A stretch of 23,735 nt of DNA from Amphritea sp. (lineage in GTDB: Bacteria > Pseudomonadota > Gammaproteobacteria > Pseudomonadales > Nitrincolaceae). Positions within the stretch are counted from its first letter, which is position 1. The number at the start of each line of letters is the position of its first letter. Position numbers and translations under genes: made by a program. The stretch is taken from NCBI GenBank assembly GCA_024679635.1, contig JAIBDA010000007.1, forward strand, positions 1 through 23,735, in the 5' to 3' direction. The notes below the pieces were generated by a model. It searched no databases. It was not told the DNA's origin and saw only the letters and a program-made list of their open reading frames with translations. Positions 7,259 to 15,856 of this stretch are shown in pieces.

Positions 7259-8026
7259 ATGCAGGGGGCAATGACGCCTATTAAAGAGATTCAGCTTGAG
7301 CAGATGACTCAGCTACGGGAACGCTCTAAAACGGTTTCCGCTATTCTGAATAAAGAACTTCAAACCTATCTGAAAACGATCACCCCTTTGTTTGCCCCCC
7401 GAAAAGTGCTGGGTGAATATATGCAGAGTGCTTCCCGCGATAAAGTAGTCGGGGCCGAAAAGAATTACTCTATTGTTCTGGAAAATTATAAAGCGGTACT
7501 GCGGGATACCTTCGGACATAACGCGAAGTTATCTTCTCCAGTGCCTGCTATCCAGAATGAGCTGGTGGCAGAACCCTGGGTTTACAGCGATGATTTGGAT
7601 GGTTCTATTCTGAGTTTCAGTTCGCCGGTGCGCTGGGTGCTTAGTTATGACTGTAGTTATGATCTGTCCCGTCTGGTCTCGGAAAGGACGAAGGGTGAGC
7701 AGCCACACTTTGATTCAATCACCCCCTTTGTTCTTAATGCTTTGGTTATCTGGTTACTACTTGAGAGTAGTCCGGGTCTGGTGCGCTTGCTCGAGGGGCT
7801 GGGCTATAACGTTTCCTTCGAAACACAGCCAAAAATAGCCGGCGCGCTTCCTTTTGTTGTGTTGACGTCCCCGGTTCCTGCTTTTCGCCCGCCGGATGAT
7901 CTGGTACGGATGGTGGCGCAGCTATCAGGAGGATCAAGTTTTGAAGAGATTATCGATGTCGATCAGATTGGTGCTATGACCAACCCTTTGCAGCTGACGC
8001 TACAGGCATTATTAAGCTCCGAATGA
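7259..8026 (+). CDS. Unrecognised T6SS-locus protein, 255 aa
   Basis: I do not recognise the family. The N-terminal half (to about 110) is helical and charged (EIQLEQMTQLRERSKTVS, NKELQTYLKTITPLFAPRKV). The C-terminal half reads like a folded alpha/beta domain: WVYSDDLDGSILSFSSPVRW, SYDCSYDLSRLV, a hydrophobic helix FVLNALVIWLLLESSPGLV and FVVLTSPVPAFRPPDDLV. There is no signal peptide, so it is probably cytoplasmic. The ATG at 7259 has GGGAG 8 nt upstream; a GTG at 7220 would add 13 residues but lacks such a site. The gene is divergent from the SPOR gene and precedes hcp by 170 nt. Its place among T6SS genes suggests an accessory, perhaps sheath- or baseplate-associated, role, but it does not look like any of TssA to TssG. 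Confidence 0.75.
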   Translation: MQGAMTPIKEIQLEQMTQLRERSKTVSAILNKELQTYLKTITPLFAPRKVLGEYMQSASRDKVVGAEKNYSIVLENYKAVLRDTFGHNAKLSSPVPAIQNELVAEPWVYSDDLDGSILSFSSPVRWVLSYDCSYDLSRLVSERTKGEQPHFDSITPFVLNALVIWLLLESSPGLVRLLEGLGYNVSFETQPKIAGALPFVVLTSPVPAFRPPDDLVRMVAQLSGGSSFEEIIDVDQIGAMTNPLQLTLQALLSSE

Positions 8027-8140
8027 GTTTGCGCAGTTCTGTTTAATTGCGCGGATAAATGCTCAGTATGCCGTCTTTTAGATTGTTGTAAGCTTAGTGA
8101 AATAAAGGTAACTCATTATTTTATAAGGGTTAATTTTTTT

Positions 8141-8156
8141 TGGCTCAATCCATGCT
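8141..8156 (+). promoter_or_regulatory. Sigma-54-like (-24/-12) promoter for hcp
   Basis: TGGCTCAATCCATGCT follows a T run and has GG (8142-8143) and GC (8154-8155) exactly 10 nt apart. The upstream half TTGGC is a good match and the downstream half ATGCT differs by one base from TTGCT. The predicted start of transcription near 8167 leaves a leader of about 30 nt before hcp. hcp genes of several gammaproteobacteria are known sigma-54 targets. Confidence 0.55.
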
Positions 8157-8196
8157 CTAACCTGGCAGGCTAACAATACTATCTAAGGAGAGAGCA

Positions 8197-8712
8197 ATGC
8201 CAACACCAGGTTATATGTCCATTGAGGGCGAAACTCAGGGTAATATCACTGAAGGCGCGAACAGCATGGAGTCCATGGGTAATCGCTATCAGGAAGGTCA
8301 TGAAAATGAGATCACTGTACAGGGCTTTTCCCACCAGATTATGATCCCTCGTGACCCTCAGAGTGGCCAGCCAAGTGGTCAGCGTGTCCACGATGCGTTG
8401 GTTGTATCAAAAATTTATGATAAATCTTCACCAAAGCTGTTTGAAGCACTGACCAGCGGTGAGCGTCTTCCTAGAATTGAGCTGAAGTGGTTCCGTACCT
8501 CTATGACGGGTCAGCAGGAGCATTACTTCACTCATGTGCTGGAAGATGCCATGATTGTTGATATTAAGGCACATATGCCGAACTGCCAGGATCCGGCAAT
8601 GGAGCATTTCACTCACATGGAAGATGTTTCCTTTACCTACCGTAAAATCAGCTGGACTCATGAAGTTGCCGGAACCTCGGGTTCTGATGACTGGCGTGTG
8701 CCAAAAGCCTGA
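8197..8712 (+). CDS. tssD: Hcp (TssD), T6SS tube protein
   Basis: Hcp hexamers stack into the inner tube that the contracting sheath drives out of the cell. The sequence shows the family features: MPTPGYMSIEGETQG, the GFSHQIMIPRDPQSGQPSGQRVHDALVVSK segment split across the first barrel strands, SPKLFEALTSGERLPRIELKWF, the extended loop with EHYFTHVLEDAMIVDIKAHM, and the end EDVSFTYRKISWTHEVAGTSGSDDW. The length of 171 residues is normal for the family. The start has AAGGAGAG immediately upstream at good spacing. It is a single-gene unit: a sigma-54-like promoter upstream and a strong hairpin terminator downstream, fitting the need for far more Hcp than structural proteins. There is no C-terminal toxin extension. 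Confidence 0.98.
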   Translation: MPTPGYMSIEGETQGNITEGANSMESMGNRYQEGHENEITVQGFSHQIMIPRDPQSGQPSGQRVHDALVVSKIYDKSSPKLFEALTSGERLPRIELKWFRTSMTGQQEHYFTHVLEDAMIVDIKAHMPNCQDPAMEHFTHMEDVSFTYRKISWTHEVAGTSGSDDWRVPKA

Positions 8713-8737
8713 TCGTTTCTGCGTTCTGGATATGAAT

Positions 8738-8760
8738 AACCGGCCTTCGGGTCGGTTTTT
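8738..8760 (+). terminator. Rho-independent terminator after hcp
   Basis: AACCGGCC, loop TTCG, GGTCGGTT form an 8-bp stem with one G-U pair and a very stable TTCG tetraloop, followed by TTTTT. It is 26 nt past the hcp stop codon and before tssJ. It either ends transcription or attenuates readthrough into the tssJ-ppkA run. Confidence 0.85.
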
Positions 8761-8839
8761 GTTTATCTATTGATCTGCAACCATTGCATTAAACAGGGCT
8801 TCTGGGGTTTAATTCAGCCTCTTTGAAAGGGAGTTCGTT

Positions 8840-9349
8840 ATGTTCCAGGGATTATTGGAGCGATTTTGGCGGCAATTGCTTGTGCTGCTTATCGCCACCT
8901 CATTTTTAAGTGGCTGCTCAACTGTTTCAGATATGCTATCTGATGATGAGCCACCACCGCCTCCGCCAGAACTTATTGTCTCTGTAATTGCTGATTCCGG
9001 AGTGAATCAGGATCTTGATGGCCGACCTTCTCCGACAGTGCTGCGTATTTATCAGTTAGAAGATGATGCTCTGTTTAAAGAGAGTGATTTCTTTGCCTTA
9101 TATGATGCCGACAATTCCCTGTTAGCCAGTGATCTGTTACTACGTGACGAGATGGTGGTTAATCCGGGTGGCTCTGCCCTCAAAAAAACGCTGCTCGATG
9201 ACGATGCTGAGTTTGTGGGTGTACTCGCTGCATTTCAGAATACCGATAATGGTGTGATGAAAAAGGTCGTGGCAGTCAACGCTGAGAAAGATCAGTCAGT
9301 CATGGTCAGGCTCAAAGATAACCAGCTGACACTGGTTCTGCTCGACTAA
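8840..9349 (+). CDS. tssJ: TssJ outer-membrane lipoprotein of the T6SS membrane complex
   Basis: TssJ is an outer-membrane lipoprotein that binds the periplasmic tip of TssM. The signal ends in FLSGC with Cys at residue 26 and Ser at +2, predicting outer-membrane sorting. An acidic and proline-rich spacer (SDDEPPPPPP) follows. The mature domain shows the family pattern: ELIVSVIADSGVNQDLDGRPSPTVLRIYQLEDDALFKESDFFALY, then LLLRDEMVVNPGGS, and a C-terminal AEFVGVLAAFQNTDN. The polar and proline stretch is the usual place of the link to the lipid anchor. A good ribosome-binding site (AAAGGGAG) precedes the ATG. The gene lies 79 nt after the hcp terminator, so the downstream run needs either readthrough or its own promoter; I see no convincing one. 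Confidence 0.95.
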   Translation: MFQGLLERFWRQLLVLLIATSFLSGCSTVSDMLSDDEPPPPPPELIVSVIADSGVNQDLDGRPSPTVLRIYQLEDDALFKESDFFALYDADNSLLASDLLLRDEMVVNPGGSALKKTLLDDDAEFVGVLAAFQNTDNGVMKKVVAVNAEKDQSVMVRLKDNQLTLVLLD

Positions 9350-9390
9350 CGATGTTGCTGAGTGTTTTTTAATATCTGATTTGGATTTTG

Positions 9391-10758
9391 ATGTGGAGTC
9401 ATGGAGTGACCAATAAAGTTATCTGGCATGAAGGGATGTTTCTTCGGCCACAGCACTTTCAGCAGTACGATCAGTATTTACTGAAAGAGATCAATAATCG
9501 TACCCGTACGATCGCTCAGTTTAACTGGGGCTTTTCCCGCCTGAAGATAAACGCAGCTAATTTAAAGATTGGTGAGCTATCTCTGGATGATTGTGCCGGG
9601 AGTTTTGCCGATGGCACCTGTTTTGATATGCATACGGGAGATGCGCCACCACTACCTATCCTGGTTGACGATTCTATCTCTGATGCAGTGGTGTATCTGG
9701 CCATTCCACTTCAGCAACAGGGTGTTGTTGAGGTCGGTAGCAATGATAATCGAAATAGCCTGGTTCGTTATTTGCCAAAGAGCGTTGAAGTTGCCGATAT
9801 CGTGTCGTCCGAAAGTGAGCGTACCAACATCCAGGTGGGTGAGCTGCGTTTGCGGCTGTTTGTTGAAGATGCCCGGCAAAACTCGGATAACCGGGTGCCG
9901 GATGGTTATACCCGGCTGGCGGTTGCACATATTGAAGAGGTTAAGGGAGGGCAGATCCGTTTACGCCAGCAGTTTATCCCTCCGCTACAGAGTATCGGGG
10001 CGTCCGATCTACTGCTTAACTTTCTCACCGAATTACAGTCAATGCTGACGACTAGAGCCAGGGAGCTTGGTGGCCGTGTAAGCAGCTCTGGTGGCAAGGG
10101 AGGCGTTGCAGAAGTGACAGATTTTATGTTGCTGCAACTGCTAAACCGATTCGATCCTCTGTTGACCTTGTATCGACAGGTGATTGAGATGGCGCCGCTT
10201 GAACTTTATGAGCGGCTGCTGCAGTTAACGGGAGAGCTGGCAACCTTTATGAAACCGGATAAACGTCCGATCGAATTTAACGAATATCAACAGGACAATC
10301 TGATTGAGACGTTCAGACCGGTGATGGAGGAGCTGAAAAGCTGCTTTGGCACTGTGCTGGAGCAGATTGCTGAGAGCATACCGTTATCCCCATCCCAGTA
10401 CGGTATTCGTGCGGCAAGAATTCGTGATCGGGTATTATTAAAAAGTGCTGATTTTATCTTTGCAGTCAGTGCTCAGGTAGGGCAGGAAAAGCTTCGAACT
10501 CAGTTTCCCCAGCAGATAAAAATCGGTCCTGTTGAACGCATCAGAGAGCTTATTACCAGTGCTCTGCCAGGGATTCCTATCTCGCCGTTACCGGTTGCTC
10601 CACGCGAAATACCTTATCACGCCGGCTTTACGTATTTTCAACTCGATACCAGCCATGAGATCTGGAAAGAGCTGGATAAATCCGGCGGTATTGCTTTCCA
10701 TATTGGAGGCGAGTTCCCAGGGCTTGAATGCCAGTTCTGGGCCATTAAACGCAGATAA
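9391..10758 (+). CDS. tssK: TssK, baseplate-to-membrane-complex connector
   Basis: TssK trimers attach the baseplate to the cytoplasmic parts of TssL and TssM. The diagnostic N-terminus NKVIWHEGMFLRPQHFQQYDQYL is present, followed by the first beta domain (FNWGFSRLKINAANLKIGELSLDDCAGSF), a long helical middle (LLNRFDPLLTLYRQVIEMAPLELYERLLQLTGELATF) and the C-terminal head (YHAGFTYFQLDTSHEIWKELDKSGGIAFHIGGEFPGLECQFWAIK). About 455 residues is the normal length. Start choice is open: the ATG at 9391 is given here, but the GTG at 9406 has GGAG seven nt upstream and would begin at VTNKVIW, like many homologues. The gene is 41 nt after tssJ and 12 nt before tssL. Confidence 0.97.
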   Translation: MWSHGVTNKVIWHEGMFLRPQHFQQYDQYLLKEINNRTRTIAQFNWGFSRLKINAANLKIGELSLDDCAGSFADGTCFDMHTGDAPPLPILVDDSISDAVVYLAIPLQQQGVVEVGSNDNRNSLVRYLPKSVEVADIVSSESERTNIQVGELRLRLFVEDARQNSDNRVPDGYTRLAVAHIEEVKGGQIRLRQQFIPPLQSIGASDLLLNFLTELQSMLTTRARELGGRVSSSGGKGGVAEVTDFMLLQLLNRFDPLLTLYRQVIEMAPLELYERLLQLTGELATFMKPDKRPIEFNEYQQDNLIETFRPVMEELKSCFGTVLEQIAESIPLSPSQYGIRAARIRDRVLLKSADFIFAVSAQVGQEKLRTQFPQQIKIGPVERIRELITSALPGIPISPLPVAPREIPYHAGFTYFQLDTSHEIWKELDKSGGIAFHIGGEFPGLECQFWAIKRR

Positions 10759-10770
10759 ACAGTTGTTATC

Positions 10771-12228
10771 ATGGATGATCAGACAGTAATACGCCCAATG
10801 CCGGGGGGGCGCAAACCCCGTAACAATGGAAGCCGGGAACAGCAGCCTCAGTCTGCCCCTCGGCAGGCCCCGCCTCGAACTGAATATGTAGCTCCAGACC
10901 GGGGTGTTCAATATTCAGATCATCAAGGCGCTGCAGCTCAATCTGCACCGCTGCCGCCATTAAGAAAGCGTTCTGCCGGTTTGGACTATGAGCCGGGTTA
11001 TGACAGCCATTCAGGGGAGATAGGGCTACGGGGTGAAAACCCACTATTGCAGCTGGTAACTCCGCTATTGTCATTCTTAGGGAAAATACAGAATACGGTT
11101 GAATGTCCTGATTTGGATGAGTTTCATCGCTACGCACTGGATCAGATTCAGCTATATGAGTCTCAGGCCTGGGGGTTACCCGGGGGGCGCGAGCATAATG
11201 ATTATATCAGCTATCCATTGTGTGCTTTGGTTGACGAAATTGTTCTGAATACTCCCTGGGGCAGCACCAGTCAATGGAGCAGTGAAAGTCTCTTGATTAG
11301 CCGTCACCAGGAAGCGTGGGGAGGTGAGCGTTTCTTCTCTTATCTGGATGAGTTGATGAAGCGTCCTTCCAGCAATCTCGAATTGCTGGAATTTTACTTT
11401 GCCTGTTTATCACTAGGATTCGAAGGTAAATACCGGCGCATGGCCAATGGTCGGCGTGAGTTAGATCGCCTGCGCAGTGAGCTTTACATTCTGATTAGCC
11501 GGCACCGTGATTATGAACCAGAAGGTTTATCACCTAACTGGGAAGGGGTGTCAGATCGCCGTAGCGGTGTTGCTCGCTATGTCCCGTATTGGGTTATCTG
11601 GGCGTTCTTCCTGTTTATGTTAATGGGCGTGTTTCTTGGCTTTGTCTGGACGATCACCCAGCAGTCAGATCAGGTGATGGAGCAGTTTATAGGTATAGGT
11701 AACACTGCCGAGGTTGAGGTTACTCCGATCAATATTGATCGTTTGTCTGCACCTATGTTGACTGTTGCCGAACCGGACTTATCTCCCGAGCAGCTGGATT
11801 ACTTTGTGCTGCTGGAGCCGGTGTTGGTTGATGAGCTGGAATCTGGAACGGTTGAACTGTTTGATGAGGGAAATCAGGTTCGGTTACGGTTGCGGCATAC
11901 GGGACTTTTTCCTTCTGGTCAGGCTCATCTATCGACAGCATTTATCCCTCTGATTGAGCGAATTGGAGTGCAGCTAAAAGGGGTGGGTAAGCCTATTGTT
12001 GTCGAGGGGCATTCTGATAATGTGCCGATTTTTTCAGCACGATACCCTTCTAACTGGGCGTTATCTCAGGCCCGTGCTCAATCCGTTGGTGAAGTATTGC
12101 TAAGCCAGCTTGAAGGGGGCGTTATTCTGCGGGTAGAGGGTAAAGCGTCGAGCGAGCCACTGGTAGAAAATAACTCAAACCGGAACAAGGCATTGAACCG
12201 GCGCGTAGAGATTCTGCTGCGAAAATAG
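10771..12228 (+). CDS. tssL: TssL (DotU) with C-terminal OmpA-like peptidoglycan-binding domain
   Basis: TssL is an inner-membrane protein of the TssJLM complex. Residues 1-80 are a basic, proline/glutamine-rich cytoplasmic tail. About 90-265 is the DotU domain (NPLLQLVTPLLSFLGKI, YPLCALVDEIVLNTPWG, WGGERFFSYLDELM, FYFACLSLGFEGKYR, ELDRLRSELY). A single membrane helix spans about 272-295 (YWVIWAFFLFMLMGVFLGFVW). The periplasmic part ends in an OmpA-like domain from about 370 (FPSGQAHLSTAFIPLIERIG, VEGHSDNVPI, NWALSQARAQSV, NRRVEILL), which anchors the apparatus to peptidoglycan. This extended form is common. No clear ribosome-binding site precedes the ATG, which suggests coupling to tssK 12 nt upstream. 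Confidence 0.97.
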   Translation: MDDQTVIRPMPGGRKPRNNGSREQQPQSAPRQAPPRTEYVAPDRGVQYSDHQGAAAQSAPLPPLRKRSAGLDYEPGYDSHSGEIGLRGENPLLQLVTPLLSFLGKIQNTVECPDLDEFHRYALDQIQLYESQAWGLPGGREHNDYISYPLCALVDEIVLNTPWGSTSQWSSESLLISRHQEAWGGERFFSYLDELMKRPSSNLELLEFYFACLSLGFEGKYRRMANGRRELDRLRSELYILISRHRDYEPEGLSPNWEGVSDRRSGVARYVPYWVIWAFFLFMLMGVFLGFVWTITQQSDQVMEQFIGIGNTAEVEVTPINIDRLSAPMLTVAEPDLSPEQLDYFVLLEPVLVDELESGTVELFDEGNQVRLRLRHTGLFPSGQAHLSTAFIPLIERIGVQLKGVGKPIVVEGHSDNVPIFSARYPSNWALSQARAQSVGEVLLSQLEGGVILRVEGKASSEPLVENNSNRNKALNRRVEILLRK

Positions 12229-12279
12229 TTATTCAGTATTGAAACCATTGTTTTAGTTCAGGGATTGACAGGAAAACAC

Positions 12280-15200
12280 GTGAAAAATTTAATCAGAATA
12301 ATCACAAACCGGTGGTTTATTCAGGGAATAGGAATTCTCTGTCTGGCACTTTTAATATGGTTTATCGGGCCACTGGTTGCTATTGCTGAAAACTATTTTC
12401 TCGCCGGTGAGTTTGCGCGACTACTGGCTATTGTCATAACGGTATTGTGTTGGGTGGCGGTCTCAATAGCACTGTATTGGCGCCGTAAACGGAAAAATGA
12501 ACAGCTATTGGATGACCTGGGCGGTGAGCTACAGACGGAGGCTTCATTAGCGGAAACTGCCCGGGAGGATGAGCAGGCAATTATCCGTGAACGGTTTGAT
12601 GAAGCTCTAAGCGTATTGCGCTCAACGAAAGGGCGCTCCGGTAAAAAAGCTAATCTGTATGAGTTGCCCTGGTACATTATTATCGGTCCACCGGGATCGG
12701 GTAAAACTACCGCGTTGGTAAACTCGGGTCTGCATTTTCCTCTGGCTGATAAACTCGGCAGTGAGGCTATTCAGGGAATCGGAGGCACTCGTCACTGTGA
12801 CTGGTGGTTTACCGATGATGCGGTTCTGATCGATACTGCCGGTCGTTTTACCACGCAGGACAGCCATGAATCTGTGGATAAAGCCGCCTGGCAACAGTTT
12901 ATGGATTTGTTGAAAACCAATCGTCCCCAACAACCGGTCAATGGGGTTTTGGTGACGATGAGTATTGCTGACATCATGCAGCAATCAGAAGATGAACGCG
13001 CACTCTATGCGCAGACAATTCGTCGTCGTATTGATGAGCTGAATGAATATTTAGGTATCTCTGCGCCTGTTTATTTTACGTTTACTAAGTGCGATCTGAT
13101 CTCTGGGTTTAGTGAGTTTTTTGGTAGTTATGATCGGGATGCCCGGGCTCAGGTTTGGGGAGAAACGTTTCCGTTGTCGGATAAGGGACAGTCTGCGTTT
13201 AATATTGATGGTTATGCGACCCGGTTTGATAGCCTGACAGTACGTATTGAACAGCAGCTGATAGAGCGGATGTATCAGGAACAAGACCCGGACAAGCGCA
13301 GTCTTATCATGGGGTTTCCAAGTCAGTTTGCAGGCTTGAGGGATATTGTTTCAATTTTTCTCGGTGATATCTTCAGTTCTAACCGTTACAACGAAGGCGC
13401 GTTGTTGCGCGGTGTTTATTTTACCAGTGGTACGCAGGCCGGTACGCCAATTGACCGTTTGTTGGGGGCCTTGACGCAAAGTTTTGGTTTTAGCCAAACA
13501 ACTCTGGTGGGGGCTAGTGGGCGCGGCAAAAGTTTTTTTCTCAAAGATCTGCTGCAACAGGTGATCTTTCGGGAAGCGGGTATTGCCGGTGTCGATCAGG
13601 GCTTAATACGCCGTCGCCGTTGGTTGCAGCGGTTTGCTATGGGGGGTGCACTGGGATTATTCCTGACCGGTGCCAGCCTGCTTAGCTGGTCCTATGTTAA
13701 CAATGAGGGAAAGATTGACGCTCTGGTTGCGCTTAATACCCAGTTTGAATCACAGTCGGTACAGGTTCCACTGTCTGAAGCTGATTTTCTGGCGGTACTG
13801 CCTGAACTGAATACCCTGAGAGCTGCGACAAAACTTTATGATGAGGTGGGCTTAGATCACCGTTTTGGTCTTAATCAGGGCACGACGTTGACGGAAGGGG
13901 CTCGTTCGGCCTATCTGAAACAGTTGCAAAGTGCTTTTCTTCCCGTGCTGGTCGCACGGATGGAAGAGTTGATCATTGCCAGTGATCCGCATCAGACTGA
14001 TAGTCTATATGAACTGCTTAAAACCTATCTTATGTATGGCGGGGTGAAACCGTACGATGCAGAGCTTTTAACCACCTGGGCGACACTGGATTGGCAGGAA
14101 ACCTATGCGTTAGATGAACAGACCGTTGTTGATCTGCAGGGACACATGGACGTGTTAATGGAACATGGCTTTCTACCAGTAACCCTGAACCAGGATATCG
14201 TTTCTCAAGCGCGCCGCTACCTGTCAAAAGACTCATTAGAGAAACAGGTGTATCAGGCGGTGAAGCGGGAGCTGAGTCAGGAGCATAAGTATGATCTGGC
14301 ACTGGATGAGGTGTTTGGGCCTTATGCGTTTGATCTTTTCAAAAGTAAAAATGGCACTGACCTGACCCGCTTCGTCATGCCAGGTGTTTTTACTAAACAG
14401 GGGTTCTATACCTTGTTCCTGCCAAACAGTACGAGTCTGTCTAAAGAATACATTGATAATAACTGGGTGATGGGGGAACGCTATCAGTCCCGCCACTATA
14501 TGGACAGTGACGCCCTGCAGCGCAAAGTGTTGGGTCTTTATTACGATGATTTTATTCAGCACTGGGATGACATGATCAACGATATGGCGATGCAGCGTCC
14601 AATGAATGCTGAAGAGAGTATTCGTCAGATTTCAGTCGCTGCCGGGTTGGATAGTCCGCTGCGACACTTGGTGGAAACCCTGAATAAAGAAACAACACTG
14701 AGTAAACCATTTTCGGCTAAGCAGGAGGAAAGTTCTGATCAGCTTGCCCGGGATGTTTCCAGTGTGAGTCAGGGGCTTGCGGTCAAGCAGCAGAAGGTTA
14801 GTCGGTTGATGCGCAACGCAAAGAAAGCCGGCTTGCTGGATAATCTGGGAGGGGATCTCGGACAGCAGGTTGAACGTTACTATAGCCCTTACTATAAGTT
14901 GTTGGAAAAGCGCGGTAGCTCATCATTGTTGGACCGGCTTAGCCGGGACCTGGCTGAGTTGAGCAACTATATGGATGATGCGGCTAACTCTTCCTTTTCC
15001 AGTACCGGGGCAATCGATGCGGTTCAGGGACGTATCGCCCGAAATCAGACCGATCCACTGGCCAAGGTAAACAGCTATCAGGCTGATATGCCACAAATGA
15101 TGCAAGGGTGGTTGGGAGCATTGGGTGCGCAAAACTGGTCGGTGGTACTGGATAATACTAAAACAGAGCTGAATCAGTTGTGGCAATCCCAGGTTGTTTA

Positions 15201-15855
15201 CGAGTGTAAGAATTTCCTGGAGGGCCGTTATCCGGTTAAATCGACTGCCCGTTCTGAAGTGACGCTGGAGGATTTTAGTCGCTTCTTCGGACCGGATGGT
15301 ACCTTGGATAGTTTTGTGAATACCTACCTGAAAGACTTTATCGATACCAAAGGTAGGGTCTGGGTTGAACGGGAGGTGGATGGTCAGAAACTGGGGCTGG
15401 GAAAAGCGACGCTTTCACAGCTGCAGAAAGCTAATGACATCAAAGAGACATTCTTCCGTAACAGTGAACTGTCGGTGCCATTTGTGATGCGTCCGGTACG
15501 GTTGGATACTGATGCATCTAAGTTCTTCCTCAGCATCGGTTCTCAGGAGGTTATCTATCGACACGGCCCACGCCGCTCAAGTGCGGTTACATGGCCCTCT
15601 CTGGATAGTGATACCGTTCGGTTGCGTTTTGAAAACCTCAATGGTGATATTAAATCCAGCACCGAAGAGGGCCCCTGGGCCTGGTTTCGATTGCTGAATC
15701 AATCCCGACTGAAGAGCACCGGGAATCGTGCAGTGTATGAAGTTAACTTTAGTGAGGGTGGGCTTAGTGCGACCTACGAGTTACGGGCTCGCAGTGTGAT
15801 TAATCCATTTGCCGGTGATCTGCTGACAGGCTTCCGTTGTCAGGATTCGTTGTGA
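12280..15855 (+). CDS. tssM: TssM (IcmF), inner-membrane core of the T6SS
   Basis: TssM spans the inner membrane and periplasm, contacting TssL and TssJ. Two helices open the protein (about 14-36 and 46-66), then a cytoplasmic NTPase-like domain with Walker A GPPGSGKT at 136-143 and Walker B VLIDTAGRF near 182-190. A third helix at about 452-474 (MGGALGLFLTGASLLSWSYV) leads into a long periplasmic region of mostly helical domains and a beta-rich C-terminus (FFLSIGSQEVIYRHGPRRSS ... YELRARSVINPF) where TssJ binds in the family. About 1191 residues is normal. The GTG at 12280 (MKNLIRIITNRWF) is preferred because CAGGAAA lies 5 nt upstream; a TTG at 12265 is the alternative. tagF starts 2 nt after its stop codon. 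Confidence 0.97.
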   Translation: MKNLIRIITNRWFIQGIGILCLALLIWFIGPLVAIAENYFLAGEFARLLAIVITVLCWVAVSIALYWRRKRKNEQLLDDLGGELQTEASLAETAREDEQAIIRERFDEALSVLRSTKGRSGKKANLYELPWYIIIGPPGSGKTTALVNSGLHFPLADKLGSEAIQGIGGTRHCDWWFTDDAVLIDTAGRFTTQDSHESVDKAAWQQFMDLLKTNRPQQPVNGVLVTMSIADIMQQSEDERALYAQTIRRRIDELNEYLGISAPVYFTFTKCDLISGFSEFFGSYDRDARAQVWGETFPLSDKGQSAFNIDGYATRFDSLTVRIEQQLIERMYQEQDPDKRSLIMGFPSQFAGLRDIVSIFLGDIFSSNRYNEGALLRGVYFTSGTQAGTPIDRLLGALTQSFGFSQTTLVGASGRGKSFFLKDLLQQVIFREAGIAGVDQGLIRRRRWLQRFAMGGALGLFLTGASLLSWSYVNNEGKIDALVALNTQFESQSVQVPLSEADFLAVLPELNTLRAATKLYDEVGLDHRFGLNQGTTLTEGARSAYLKQLQSAFLPVLVARMEELIIASDPHQTDSLYELLKTYLMYGGVKPYDAELLTTWATLDWQETYALDEQTVVDLQGHMDVLMEHGFLPVTLNQDIVSQARRYLSKDSLEKQVYQAVKRELSQEHKYDLALDEVFGPYAFDLFKSKNGTDLTRFVMPGVFTKQGFYTLFLPNSTSLSKEYIDNNWVMGERYQSRHYMDSDALQRKVLGLYYDDFIQHWDDMINDMAMQRPMNAEESIRQISVAAGLDSPLRHLVETLNKETTLSKPFSAKQEESSDQLARDVSSVSQGLAVKQQKVSRLMRNAKKAGLLDNLGGDLGQQVERYYSPYYKLLEKRGSSSLLDRLSRDLAELSNYMDDAANSSFSSTGAIDAVQGRIARNQTDPLAKVNSYQADMPQMMQGWLGALGAQNWSVVLDNTKTELNQLWQSQVVYECKNFLEGRYPVKSTARSEVTLEDFSRFFGPDGTLDSFVNTYLKDFIDTKGRVWVEREVDGQKLGLGKATLSQLQKANDIKETFFRNSELSVPFVMRPVRLDTDASKFFLSIGSQEVIYRHGPRRSSAVTWPSLDSDTVRLRFENLNGDIKSSTEEGPWAWFRLLNQSRLKSTGNRAVYEVNFSEGGLSATYELRARSVINPFAGDLLTGFRCQDSL

Positions 15856-15856
15856 T

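Noticed and set aside
8027..8060. GCGCA ... TGCGC inverted repeat after the 255-aa gene
   Set aside because: The stem is only 5-6 bp with a 12-nt loop and no T run follows, so it is not called as a terminator.
8770..8820. Possible sigma-70 promoter (TTGCAT, 18 nt, TTTAAT) before tssJ
   Set aside because: Both hexamers are weak matches and such pairs are common by chance in AT-rich sequence.
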